Source of the DNA: Pagrus major
Taxonomy: Eukaryota > Chordata > Actinopteri > Spariformes > Sparidae
DNA length: 64,000 nucleotides
Reading direction: 5' to 3'
Assembly (NCBI RefSeq): GCF_040436345.1
Contig: NC_133225.1
Coordinates: 23,866,040-23,930,039 of the forward strand
Shown: positions 1 through 11,211 of the stretch, in pieces
Layout: each line of letters begins with the position of its first letter
How positions within the stretch are numbered: position 1 is the first letter of the stretch
Notes under the pieces: generated by a model
Told to the model about the DNA's origin: nothing
The model's input: only the letters and a program-made list of their open reading frames with translations
Databases searched by the model: none
Position numbers and translations under genes: made by a program

Positions 1-909
1 TGAGGTGGAGCTAAGACGGTGTTGGAGAAAAAAAACAACAAAACAGGGAAAACAGTGGAGTGCTCCGTAATGCTAATGCTCACTGGTTGTTAGCAGTGCT
101 AGCATGTTAACTGTGCCCCATGAGTGTATGAAAAACACAAGAGACTGAAGGACAATTTGAGATGTCACCAAAAAAAATAGGAGGTGTCTGCAGCAGTATG
201 TAAGAAGGTAAATGGGCAAAATGCAAAGAGTGTAAATTAGAAAGTGAGATAGTGTTAACATAAGTGAACATGCACATGCAGTGAGAGAGGAACATGTGCG
301 TCGTAGTGAAAGGCATGTTAATAAGTGGCCTGGGGCACATTTGGGCTCCCATGGGGAGAGTCCTGCCCTGCTCTGTGAAGCCTCCGTCTCTTCTTTAACC
401 CGCCCATTAAATATGGTACACAGGTGGCTTATTAAACCTACTGTGTCAGACAACTACAGTACACACTGATCATTCAGCGCTCTGCAATGACAAATACAAT
501 CATATGCACTGGTGTGGTTAATGCGAATGATAAATGCAGTTACCCACGTATTAACTCGCAGTGCGTGAGAAGCTTGTAGTTTGCATATAACGCTGAGTTT
601 GATAAAATACTGCAGGGGATCTTAAAGATTTTTATCCCTAGACCCAAATTTGACAAATTTAATCTTAACCCTGAGGGTCGAGGCTCATTAAAACTAAGCT
701 AGTGCTCCTGTGTTATGGGGACCCACCAGACACAGACCTGCATCTTTGCTCTGTTGTGTCGTAGTTTTATTAAAAGCTGCACCTCAGCAGAACACTGTAT
801 TCTGTCTAGACTCCATGTTTAGAGAGACCCTCCCTCAGGTCCACTTTTATTGTTTAATCATATTATTCTTTGCGTCTAACATCCACTCTCTCTGTGTTGT
901 TCTCATTAG

Positions 910-3900
910 CAGCATAACTTCAACAAGTCTCCCATGAGCGTGGGCCCTCGAGATCTTGGATACGGGCTTGATGATGATGAGCTGGACAGGGCAAGCAAGT
1001 AAGTACTCCCATTCTTATGACCTGCCTTAAAACACTTTGTCACTGAAGACATTTTGACATTTTTCAAGAATATATGTCTTGTATGTTAAGATATGAGAAC
1101 TTTTGCTGGCTGAATCTTTTTATTAAGAGTTGATAGCATGTTCAAAGTTGTTTTGCAGTCTGTTTATACTCATGATAATACTGCCCCCAAGTGGACATCT
1201 TTAGCAACAGCATTAGTTGACAGAAATGCCAATCACACTATAACTGCTCCCTCTCAAAGGAACTGGTTATCACAGTGTGATTGTTGACTTGTTCTCACTG
1301 ATATTCGCAGTACTACACAGTAATATATGTACAAAAAAAACACAATTATCCTATAAATCATTACACAGTATGAAACACTGTTCTCTCTCCAGGATCTCCT
1401 CAGAGGACAGCGGGGACGTCCCCTCGTACACCGAGGACAGCGATGATTCCTACTCACTGGACCTCGACATCGACTCCTCCCGCTCAGGAGAGATGAACCT
1501 GCTGGAGGAAATTCTGGACTCTCTGAACACCTCGACAGTGGAGCAAGGCAAACTGAGCGCTGCCAAGAGTCTGGACTTCTTCAGGTCCATGGAGGATTTA
1601 GACTACATGCCCCTGGTACGCAAGAGAGACTGGAGGAAAACTAGATTACTATTTATTTATCTGTCTGTTTATTTGACAGGGGCAGTGCTCAGCTGTACCA
1701 GAGTTAGGTATATTTACATCTGCAGTCTAGGAGACAGAGACAACATCTCTGAAAGCCTGTCAGTATTTAATGGCTCAGGACATAAAAAAAGATGTCAGAG
1801 AGGTATAACAGAAAGATCTTGGGTTAATAGATTTTGAACTGTGTCCAGATACGTTGATGGATTGATTGACAGATGGGTAGAGATGGACAATCATGAAAGG
1901 TGGATCGTCACTCATGTCTTACTGAAAAGACTTAGACTTAGACTTAGACTTCACTTTATTGATAACTGATAAAACAAAGTTAGGACCTTCAAATTAATTT
2001 TACTTTAAGATTTTGTGCACAGCATCTCCTCTGTCACATACAGTATTTTAACCCTGTCAGTCCCCAAAGCTAATGTTAATACCGACACTCCCATTACCAT
2101 TTATCTGCCTCTCAGTCTTTTTAGTTTTAAAAATGTATGTATTGCACCTTTTCTTATTTAGGATGACGAGAGGTATTGATTAAAAATTCACGTCTGTATT
2201 GTCGTTGTTTAAAACGACACAGTGAAGCATCTCATAGAGCTGCATAGCTCAATATATAGGATTAAAGCCCTAATAAGATAGAGTAGAATAAAACAGTTGC
2301 TAAATAATGAAAAATAATATAAAAATAATTAAAAAAGGCATCAAAAGGATTCTCAACATTTACACACAATTCAGTTGTTCAGATGCAAAAAAGAAAAAGA
2401 AGAAAAAATGAAGGAATACTTGGAATTATTGCCCTTAATTTTTTCATGATGGATAATTTACATTTAAAGTTAAGGTTCACCTTGAAAACAATGTGCTAAA
2501 AAGCATTTTTATCACAATTCATAAGGTGTCAGAATGGAGACAGAGTAATCCAATTAATCGGTTAGATTTTTGAGGTTTTTTGTGTGACTGCTTGAAACTA
2601 AGAGCTCATAACTTGTGTACAACAAACAATTGATTTAGTCCAACAACAGTCATTTACTCAAAGTAGCTTTTACTTTGGTTTTACACAAGTCAGAACATGA
2701 CAGCAACTGTTCTGACTTCATAGTGGTGAAGGGTCAACACCTACTGTAAAATGTTTACAAAAGTTTATAAGAGCATCAGAACCAATAAAGAACAAAGGCA
2801 AATATTTACTGTACTCTTTACAGACTCTTCTCCTCTAAGCAGAGGGAGACTCAGCCAAACTTGAATGCTTACATGTTGTTTGGATTACCATAACAACATG
2901 TAAGCAGGGTTTACAACCAAACATGATAGCTCATTGATATGTTGACTCATAGTGAGATACAGCAATCGGTGCATGTACCAAAATCACTTAAACACATGCT
3001 GAACACCAGCATTGATTTCACCCACGGACATCAGGAGGGCAGATATTTGATGACAACCAGGTCTCTTCATAAAGTTTTTTGTTTAATGGTTTTTCCGTCT
3101 TTCTTCTGTTCCAGAGCAAGCCCAAAATGTCCAGTGAGTCTCAAGCTGCAGATGAGAGTAGCTGTGGTGGAGGCGTTGATCAGGGCGGATGGAACATGGG
3201 CCAGGATGACAGCGCGGTCCACGGAAAACACCTCCCGCCATCCCCACGCAGACAGCCCAGCAAGAGCAGCCTGAAGGTGTCAAAGAAACCGGCGACAGCT
3301 CCTGCAGTGCCCATCATCACAGCTACACCTCCAGCCCAGGACGCTCACACCTCCAAGTCACGTCCTCATCAACCCGCCTCTGACCCTCACCCTCTACCTC
3401 CAGGGCGACAGCCAGGAGACCGCTACTCCTACTCGCCCTTAATGTCCCATAGAGCTACTCCTACGCCACCATCTCCCACTCTTTCTCACACCTACAGTTC
3501 TCCAGCAAACTATTCTCCTGTACCAGCGGGACGATCTCGGACCATCTCAGACCCACAAGCCAGCACGGAGCCTCCTCCGGCCCAGAACCAGACTGCCTCC
3601 ACCAGCATCCTCAGGAGGAAGGTGCTGTCCAAGGAGACAGTGAGGCACTACCAGGAAAAGGCCCTCCATAGGCAGGGCAGCAAGGGCCACCAGGAGGGTC
3701 AGGGGAGTCCGCCAAGGAACAGCCAGTCAGCTATGCAGGTCCCGTGGGAGAAAGACGTGTCCAAGGAGGGGCTCCTGGGGCTCGGCCTGTGTCTGGGTCA
3801 GGGTAAAGGCTCTGGGGCAGCTGTGGTGCAGGATCAAGGCCTCCTGGAGGAGATTGAGTCCATGTGTTGCCTCGGCTCAGTCCTCCACAACAACCTGCAG

Positions 3901-3966
3901 CTCTCACAGGTTCACTGCAACAACAGTCACCACCCGGTCCAGGGCAAAGCCACAGATGAGTCGTAG
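910..3966 (+). CDS. dennd1b: DENND1-family protein, C-terminal part (probably DENND1B)
   Basis: Three coding exons are visible: 910-998, 1393-1615 and 3115-3966 (stop TAG at 3964-3966). All are bounded by AG/GT and join in phase, giving the last 387 residues; upstream exons lie left of the window. The protein part is acidic and serine-rich at first (SSEDSGDVPSYTEDSDDSYS, then NLLEEILDSL), then a long proline/serine-rich disordered tail. DENND1 proteins are Rab35 exchange factors with an N-terminal DENN domain and a disordered tail that binds clathrin and AP-2. No DENN domain is in view, so the identification rests on tail character and on convergence with crb1, as for human DENND1B/CRB1. DENND1A or DENND1C is not excluded by sequence alone. 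The segment before 910 is intron and shows no other gene. Confidence 0.72.
1927..1975. repeat. ACTTAG tandem motif with retroelement-like tail
   Basis: A short run of the hexamer ACTTAG is followed by an ACTTTATTGAT-type sequence. This resembles the 3' end of fish LINE or SINE copies that finish in a short tandem repeat. It lies in the last intron of the dennd1b-like gene. A related ACTTAG pair occurs near 32330. Family assignment is tentative. Confidence 0.35.
2866..2906. repeat. Perfect 15-bp inverted repeat with 11-nt loop
   Basis: Arms TGCTTACATGTTGTT (2866-2880) and AACAACATGTAAGCA (2892-2906) are exact reverse complements around an 11-base spacer, within the last dennd1b-like intron. 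The stem is short for a pre-miRNA; a decayed foldback element is another possibility. Confidence 0.6.
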
Positions 3967-6900
3967 GGACGTCAAAATGCCATAGGTCCTACTGAAATCT
4001 ATTCACTTTAACTAGCCACAGTCTCAGAGAATATCTGACCTTTTTTATCTCAGCACTCAGCTATCAGGAACAAATATGAACAAATTTGATGTCATACAGG
4101 CAAAAGTACGAACAGTCAGCCTCTAGAGCAGAAAACAGGAAGAGGTGAGTTGGTGCGCTGCATAACTCTCCGTCTTTTACAGAAATGTTGCATAAAAAGA
4201 ATATTCCAACCTGTTTCTGAGAACAACTTCAATAAACGTCTTGAAACCAAAAAAGAATTTTAAAAACAAATTCTCTTTTCCTTTTAATTTCTTAAAACAA
4301 GTGAATTATCAAGTGAGGTATGTACAGTACACATACCGAGCCCATTGTATTGAATATGTAAGAAAATGCAACTTACAAACAAAACAGACTTGATAAGATG
4401 GAGATTTCTGCAGTGTGTTTACTGCTTCGTTATAGTATTTCTGTCTGTAATCGTCTAAATTTATTTCCTGAGTTGTATTTTTGATCTTGTAACTTATTCA
4501 CAATGTGATACCTGAAAAAAGACCCATGAATTACAGTTTGGGTATTTGAGATATAAGGAGCCAAACGGTAAAGAAGGAATTTTCCATCTTCACTTTAAGG
4601 ACTTTAGAAAAGTCTCAGTAGTTTGTTTTTCAGGATTAAGAAGGGATGACGTCTCCTCAACTCATCATGATGTCTGTCGTTTTACTCACTGTGCTCCAAA
4701 CATTTCACATGATCAGATTCAATTTGCACTTGTAGGTTCATCATCATCAAATCATCTGAGGATTTTTCCAAACACAAAGTCCACTCGGGCCTTTGAAACT
4801 AATAATACACTGTGTAATGTAAATGTTCTTTTGTATCACCATGCCTTAAATGGACATGTGATTTGTTTTTTAATACTCTGGTGTCTTAACCTACAGATAC
4901 CACCACAGGTACTTTCAGATCTTAAATAATGCAACAGTTAATAGTTCTTAAACAGCACTGTATTCCTCTAGATTAATAGATTAGATAATATATATAAGAT
5001 GTGCTTTAAGCTGCTGTTTTAATTGCATTCCAGATGATAAGATGTGCATGTTGAACCCTTCTCTGCCTCCTCTCCTCTTCCTGTGTTCCCCAGGACACTT
5101 TTGTCATCCTGAAGGGAAGTACAGTCAAAGTTTAAAGTAGATCATCTTTAAAAAAGCCAGTGTCAACACTCTCTCATTTCACACCATCACCACTCTTCCC
5201 CTCGTGTTGTCCCTCCTGTCTTTTCTGTCTTTTCAGCACATCTAACTTTCACTCTCGACCTTAACAATAGAGGCCAGTAGTGCAGAGCTCATGTGGTTTT
5301 GGGGAGATGTAGAATAGGGGAACCTCTGGTGATATTCTATGTTTGTTTTTATCGTCAACAAATCCCATTAAACAATGCGTCAATTCGTCTCTCGATGATT
5401 CAGGCCCACGCCCGTTGTTCATACTGAAAACAGAAAAACGCAAATATTCAGTTTTAGAAGAGGAACTGAAGTTTTAAGCAGATGTGAGTCAAACAGGAGT
5501 TTATAGTGCATTTATTGATTACAGATGACCTGTTTTTAGGATTAATTTGATAAGTTATTCATATTATTTGTTAATGTTAAGAAAAACATACAATATCACC
5601 AGACTTATCACATAACTCAGTCTTTCTGTCAGTCTGTGTCTGTGTCTCCCTTTCTTTGCTCACAGGAGGAAATGCAATCTCTGTCCTTCTAGGTTAGAGT
5701 CACACACTGTAATGTAACGCAGTGGTTGATGATTGTACTGTAATGAAGCAATACGGTTCTCCTCAGAGAGTAGCTACTTGGATGTAATGTGTACAGACAA
5801 AAGTATTTCTATAACAGACTCTCCTGTGGAGAGACGCGCCCACGTCCAGAGGTTGCGGGTTCCCATCATTCTCTGTGCCGCCACAAACCCAGAGAAAAGA
5901 AGAAAGCTTTTTTCATGTGCTTGTGTTGGGATTATTACATTTATGGTTCGTTGTTCTCATGATTTACGCCAGACGCCAGTCGGTGTGGCAGTTTAATAGC
6001 AGCTATTTCTCCGCTTTTTGAGTGCTGCTCTGCGTTAACGATTTGCTCATAAAGTCTTTGGCGTGCTTCTAAAAGCCCAGGAATCAGTCTTAGTAAATCC
6101 AAAAAGGAGAAAAAAAAAACGAGTCCAGCACAATCCCTGTACTGAACTTATTCATTGTAAACACTTTAAAAAAATGTCTTTACTATGCAAATACTTAAAA
6201 TGACCAGAAGGGTCAGTTTTCTTTAAGAGTAATTACATTATGATGCACGATTCTACTTGAAAAACGAATCACAATCAGACTAGTTTATAGTGGCGGTATG
6301 CCTCACGTCCCTGAGTAGAGAAAGAAATATAAAAGTCTTTTTAACTGTGTGTGAGCTGAGGTGTGTCTGTGGGTGTTAATGACAGGACGGTGTATATGGT
6401 GTGCCTTATACAGTAAGAGAACCACCCAGTATAACCAGGACAAGGTACAGTATTATGGAGAGGAGACGTATGCAATGTTTTCAGACCACCTTAAATCACA
6501 GTCAGGAACATTACGGTATTTATACGATTAAAAAACAGACTTTAAACCTGTTTTGGTCCTGAGAAACTGACCTGACATGAACTCGGGTACTAGCATTTGT
6601 TTTTATAGCCGTTTTTGTTTTTGAGTTTGGGTTCCAGTCCAGCTGGAGTTACTCAGTGTTTTTCTTTGCTGCGGTGATCGGTGGGAATCTTCCTGCCTGG
6701 ATTCAAGAGAACGTCTCTGAATTTCTCTGGGTTATTTGACTTTTTGTAAATTAGGTACTTTCTTTGGTCGTACTAACAGGTGATTACTTGTATAGTTTTT
6801 CCTTTTTTGTTTTCTCTTTTTAAAAAAAAGAAAAACCTTGAGCCCTCTGAGCTAACTGTAATAAAATAAATTCTCAGAGGAGTTTCTCTAGTTGATTTCA

Positions 6901-7648
6901 TATTGATGAAAGATTATTTTCAACTGAATAGACGTGTATTTTTGCTGGCTTGAGTTTATTTTACATGGATAATATATGATCGGTGTTGTAATGTTGTAGA
7001 AAAATGACACCTTATATTTGAATGTTTTAGATTTTATTTTTGGAAGAAAAAAATAATAGAGAGAGAATATTAACAAACGTCCCGTGTAGCCGTTCATGTT
7101 CATGTTCAGACACCTTCTAATCAAAATAAGCAGAGACTGATGCTTGCTTGTACCTGGTACAATGCTTATTGTTGTATCTGCATGTATGTACCTGTATGTG
7201 TTGTATGCTATGATTTTGTTCTGTTTCGTTTTACAGATGTGCTCTATTCTGTTGGTATTAATTACTGTATTATTTCAGTATTTAGCATCGAGAGTGATGG
7301 AACTAACATTGGATCTTTTACAACACACTCGTTCTGCCTTGCAGTGGGTATTGTAGAGTTAAAAGTCATCTGCCTTGCATTTTATGTGGAGGAAAACATT
7401 TCTACTTTGGTTACTGGCTACTGTAAGTCTAACCGTGGAGGTTTGTGGGGAGAAATACTTGAGCAGTCAGCTGCTGTTAAGGGTGATGTGAAAAGCTTTA
7501 GTGTCCCTGGTCCCGTTTACACTAATGTTGTACAACAATGAAGAAATGATTGTCAGGGGATTTGCATTTCAATGTCTGCAGGCTACCTTATACTCTGCTG
7601 TAGAGTGTAAAGTTATGAAAAGTTAAATAAAAGTTATATATATAAAAA

Positions 7649-7690
<42 letters not shown>

Positions 7691-7744
7691 GTTTTATATA
7701 TATATATATATATATAAAAGTGATATATATATATATGTATAAAA

Positions 7745-7816
<72 letters not shown>

Positions 7817-8215
7817 GAGTAAAACTGTCCTGAATTTACAAATTTGGAGTGAGTGGGAGGCGACAGATTATGTAGCAGCTTTAACTGAGGTACTCTGGAG
7901 TGAAAACAAAGGTTCAGCTTAACAAATATATCAGCATCACTTCCCCTTAAACACACAGTCAGAAGGTGTGTTCAGTGTAGTAACATCCTCGGACAAGTTA
8001 CACTTTTTGAGGGTATTGTAATGATGATCAACTCTTTGGTATTTGCCATTTACTGATTTTCTGATTCTGTGCACACTTGCATGTTCTCATTGCAGAGAAA
8101 ACAACTGTCTTAAACAACTGAGGTCAATCTAATGTGCTATTATGAGTAACTTGGTACAACTGCACATAATGTATGCACTGTGAACTGAAAATAAATTATA
8201 CTGTTTCATGCTTCA
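3967..8215 (+). other. Probable long 3' UTR of the dennd1b-like gene
   Basis: No convincing coding exon follows the stop codon. The stretch is AT-rich and has poly(A) signals AATAAA at 4231-4236 and 8190-8195, so both a short and a roughly 4.2 kb 3' UTR are possible. It contains the long TA microsatellite near 7.7 kb. Reading frames here are short and low-complexity. The extent of the transcript is inferred from the signals only. Confidence 0.45.
7634..7814. repeat. Compound TA microsatellite
   Basis: Several long TA runs are interrupted by near-identical AAAAGTTTTA or AAAAGTGATA blocks. The whole tract is about 180 bases in the probable dennd1b-like 3' UTR. Reading frames rich in Tyr/Ile across it are artefacts of the repeat. 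Confidence 0.95.
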
Positions 8216-8335
8216 TGCCTCTCTGGACTCTTTTTTTTACACAAAAACATGCAGCTTGGGTTGGCGTCCAAGCCTCAGTATTTGATGATCTGGGGAGGAG
8301 ACTCATCTTTTACCAGGAAGGAACATTTTGTTGCT

Positions 8336-8950
8336 TTAAAGGATAACTTCACACAAAAATTAAAATTCAGACATCATCCACTCACCCTCATTCCAATGGA
8401 AAGTCGGGTGAGTTCATAGTCCACAAAACATTTCTGGAGCTTCATGACAAAACAGCGCTGCAGTGTTCACCTAAACAACTGACATGGACTCATAATATGG
8501 CTCTGTACAGCTTGTCCGCTTTAATCAAAGTCTACAGAAGCCCCAAGATCCCAAATTCATTTGAAAATATGTTATTTGATTCCTTCTATCTGCCAAAATC
8601 TTCACTGTAGCTGTGAAGCTAAAAGCGTTAGCACTGAAGCAGGTGCACAAGCTCGACTGCGTGTCAGGGTAAACAACGTCTTTTCAAAATCAGTTTTGAA
8701 TCTCGGGGCTTCTGGACACTTGGATCAAGCTGAACAAGCTGTATGCAGCCATTTAATGTTTCTTCTGTTGTTTTTTTACATTTTAAAATAAGTCCCCATT
8801 TACTTCAGTTGTTTAACAGAACGCTGCAGCGCTGTTTTGTTGTAAAACTCCTGAAATGTTTTGTGGACCTTGAAATTTCACCTGACTTTCCATCCGGATG
8901 CAGGTGAGTAGATAATGGCTGAATTTTCGTTTTTGGGTGAACTTACCTTT
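8336..8950. mobile_element. Foldback (inverted-repeat) non-autonomous element
   Basis: The left part (from AAAGGATAACTTCACAC) and the reverse complement of the right part (ending GGGTGAACTTACCTTTT) match over a few hundred bases. Shared blocks include TGGAAAGTC(G/A)GGTGA, TCCACAAAACATTTC, AAAACAGCGCTGCAG, AAACAACTGA and CAGAAGCCCC. The left arm lacks a segment that the right arm retains. It encodes nothing recognisable and lies between the convergent dennd1b-like and crb1 genes. Similar palindromic repeats are common in percomorph genomes, as far as I recall. Confidence 0.75.
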
Positions 8951-8999
8951 TATCGAGAGATAGAGCCGCAGTATGGTAACATTTAAATAACACATACAA

Positions 9000-10992
9000 G
9001 GATACGGCTGGTTTATTGAATTATACAGTGTAGTTTTTTGTGCATTGAGATTCAATCAATTTAGCCAACAGTAAAATAAAAATGCTGCTCCTAAATAAAC
9101 CTTCAATATTTGTGAACATAAAATAAATTAACACAAATAAATTGACTTTAATCAACCAACGCATCTTCTTTGTACAGTTGCCAACAATAAAAGGCAGAAA
9201 TAAAATTCACAGTTTAAAAACAAACAAAATCATCATTATAGTATAAACACTGGAAACTACACTACAGTCTACAGGAAGCTCTTGTTTCTAACGACACGAC
9301 TCAGCCGAGAGGAAACTAAGAAACTACTCTCAGCTACTGCAATGTGAAGCCGGACTCCTTCCGTATGAAAAGTCCTGTGGGATTGTTCACTGAAAATGAA
9401 AAATAAGTCAATACTAGCAGCAATACTCAGTGTATAGACGAAACACACAGAACTAGAAAGGCCTTTTCCTGTAATAAATACACATGGATGGACTTTAATC
9501 AATTTAAATGATGAGTCTGGTCTGTCCTGCTGCTGAAAATAATCACTTAAGCACCAAATGTGTATTAATCCACACCTGAAAATAGTCCCCAACAATCGAA
9601 CTACTTACTTTGAGTAAAGTTTGCAAGAAAACTATAGTGCCCAGATGTTTTAGGAAATTAGAAAGCCTTTTTTTTTTTCAAAATACATTTCTGTATCTGT
9701 GACCAATATTCTAAGATGTACGCCCTCAGGAACCAAAAGGATTTTCAGAGATGGACTAACACATTGTTGGATTTGGTGTTTTCATGGGATTTGTTGACAA
9801 TAAGACAAATATAGACTGATGCTTGTCTAATCCTTTAAATGAGGAACATTCTGACTCATTCTTCTTGTTCCCAGATGAGGCTTTACACGACAATGTGTTT
9901 GTGTGTCCCAAATTCTGATCAGATTTTCCTTAGATTGCTCACTGCCGGTCCATCAATCCAAATATATATCGATCGGACACAAAGATGTGACAGACTCAAT
10001 ATGTTCTGGACTCAAATCTTTTCATTTAGATGGATGTAGGGCTGGATGGTGGAGCCAGGTGCAAAACATCGCAGGAAGACAGATGAAGCACCGGGATACA
10101 CGAAAATGGTGTCACTGGGTCTCATATAGTCTTCCAGCATGTGCATACGCAAATGAAGAAAGACAGCAGTGATTTAAATGGAGGTACTGTGAGGGGACGA
10201 CCATGTTTACATTCAGGCTGCAGATAATCTTCTGCAAACGCTTGATGTTTTTAATCAGAGTTAGGCATCTGTTATCGGGGGCCACATTACAGAAACTTCC
10301 CATGTCTCAAATCTTGTCTTATCTCAGTTCAGGATGACATTTAGGATTCCTGGTATTACTGAAGCATGTTTCCTTACTGCATCTTAACTTACATTCACCA
10401 TTATGCAAATTCAAAAAATGAACTTTATGTTTATGTATGTAAATAACTGTATACTGTATGTTTGTGTAGCATGAAGGGGTTTACAAACTCTGATTTTGTT
10501 ATGCAACTCCGTGTTTTATAGTGTTAACTCACCCTGAGCCTTGAATGCGGATTCGGCATAAGCCTGTTGGAGAAGCTAACACTGATGTAAGCCTGTTGTA
10601 GAGGCTGACATTAATTTAGTTTGTAAGCCTTAAAGGAATTTAAATTTAAATTTTCCCTGACATGCATTAATGGTTATGCAGTATATCCTCTCCTCCAGCA
10701 ACATGATTCATTTCTCCAACTCAGCGAGGCTAAAATTGAATGCCAGTCTTTACTTGTCCATTTAAGCCACCTAGCTAGCCAGTAACAAGTTAAAAGTTAA
10801 GCTCTAGCGAGGGCTGAGATGGGACAGGACACAGCCATAGTGAGATTGCTCCTGTCTTTGAGATAAGATAGGACTAGCAGCTCGGCATGTTTGTCTGTAA
10901 CGAGGCCCTTGGTGTTTTTCTAGCATTAGCTCTTTCATTGCTCCCAGAACCACATCATCACCCTGCATGTTGACACAGTCCCCGCCTCTATC
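9000..10992 (-). other. Probable crb1 3' UTR
   Basis: This follows the crb1 stop codon on the minus strand and shows no supported coding exon. A minus-strand AATAAA lies at 9017-9012 (TTTATT on the plus strand), giving a possible 2 kb 3' UTR that ends just before the foldback element. The extent is inferred. Confidence 0.4.
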
Positions 10993-11211
10993 TCATATGA
11001 GTCTCTCCATAGGTGGCGGCTGGGTGATGCTCCACATTTCCACCCGTGATCCCTCCTTCTCCTGCCGGCTGGGACTGTATGTGCCATGGGTGGCGCGGCG
11101 ATTCAGAGCCACCACCAGACTGATGGAGATGAGGATGAGAACCAGCAGCAGGACGACAGACACCAAACTGATGGACAGCAAGAGGTCAGAGGTCAAACCC
11201 TCAGAGGTCAA
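10993..11211 (-). CDS. crb1: crb1 terminal exon: transmembrane segment and ERLI tail
   Basis: The acceptor TTTCCTCCAG precedes 11211 and the frame enters in phase 0, matching the donor of the exon ending at 16631. It encodes LTSDLL, a hydrophobic span of about 25 residues, and a cytoplasmic tail of about 37 residues. The juxtamembrane FERM-binding stretch (GTYSPSRQE) and the C-terminal PDZ ligand ERLI are both intact. The intron before it is 5.4 kb and contains the CRB3-like gene. Confidence 0.95.
   Translation of the reverse strand: MTSEGLTSDLLLSISLVSVVLLLVLILISISLVVALNRRATHGTYSPSRQEKEGSRVEMWSITQPPPMERLI

Noticed and set aside
1277-1837. 186-codon plus-strand frame as a stand-alone gene
   Set aside because: Only 1393-1615 is exon; the ends run through a clear acceptor and the donor GTACGC into intron.
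5830-5900. Possible tRNA or SINE promoter around GGTTGCGGGTTCCC
   Set aside because: The B-box-like match is imperfect and no A-box or cloverleaf could be formed around it.
7588-7956. 122-codon minus-strand frame rich in Tyr and Ile
   Set aside because: It is the translation of the TA microsatellite, with no gene-like ends.
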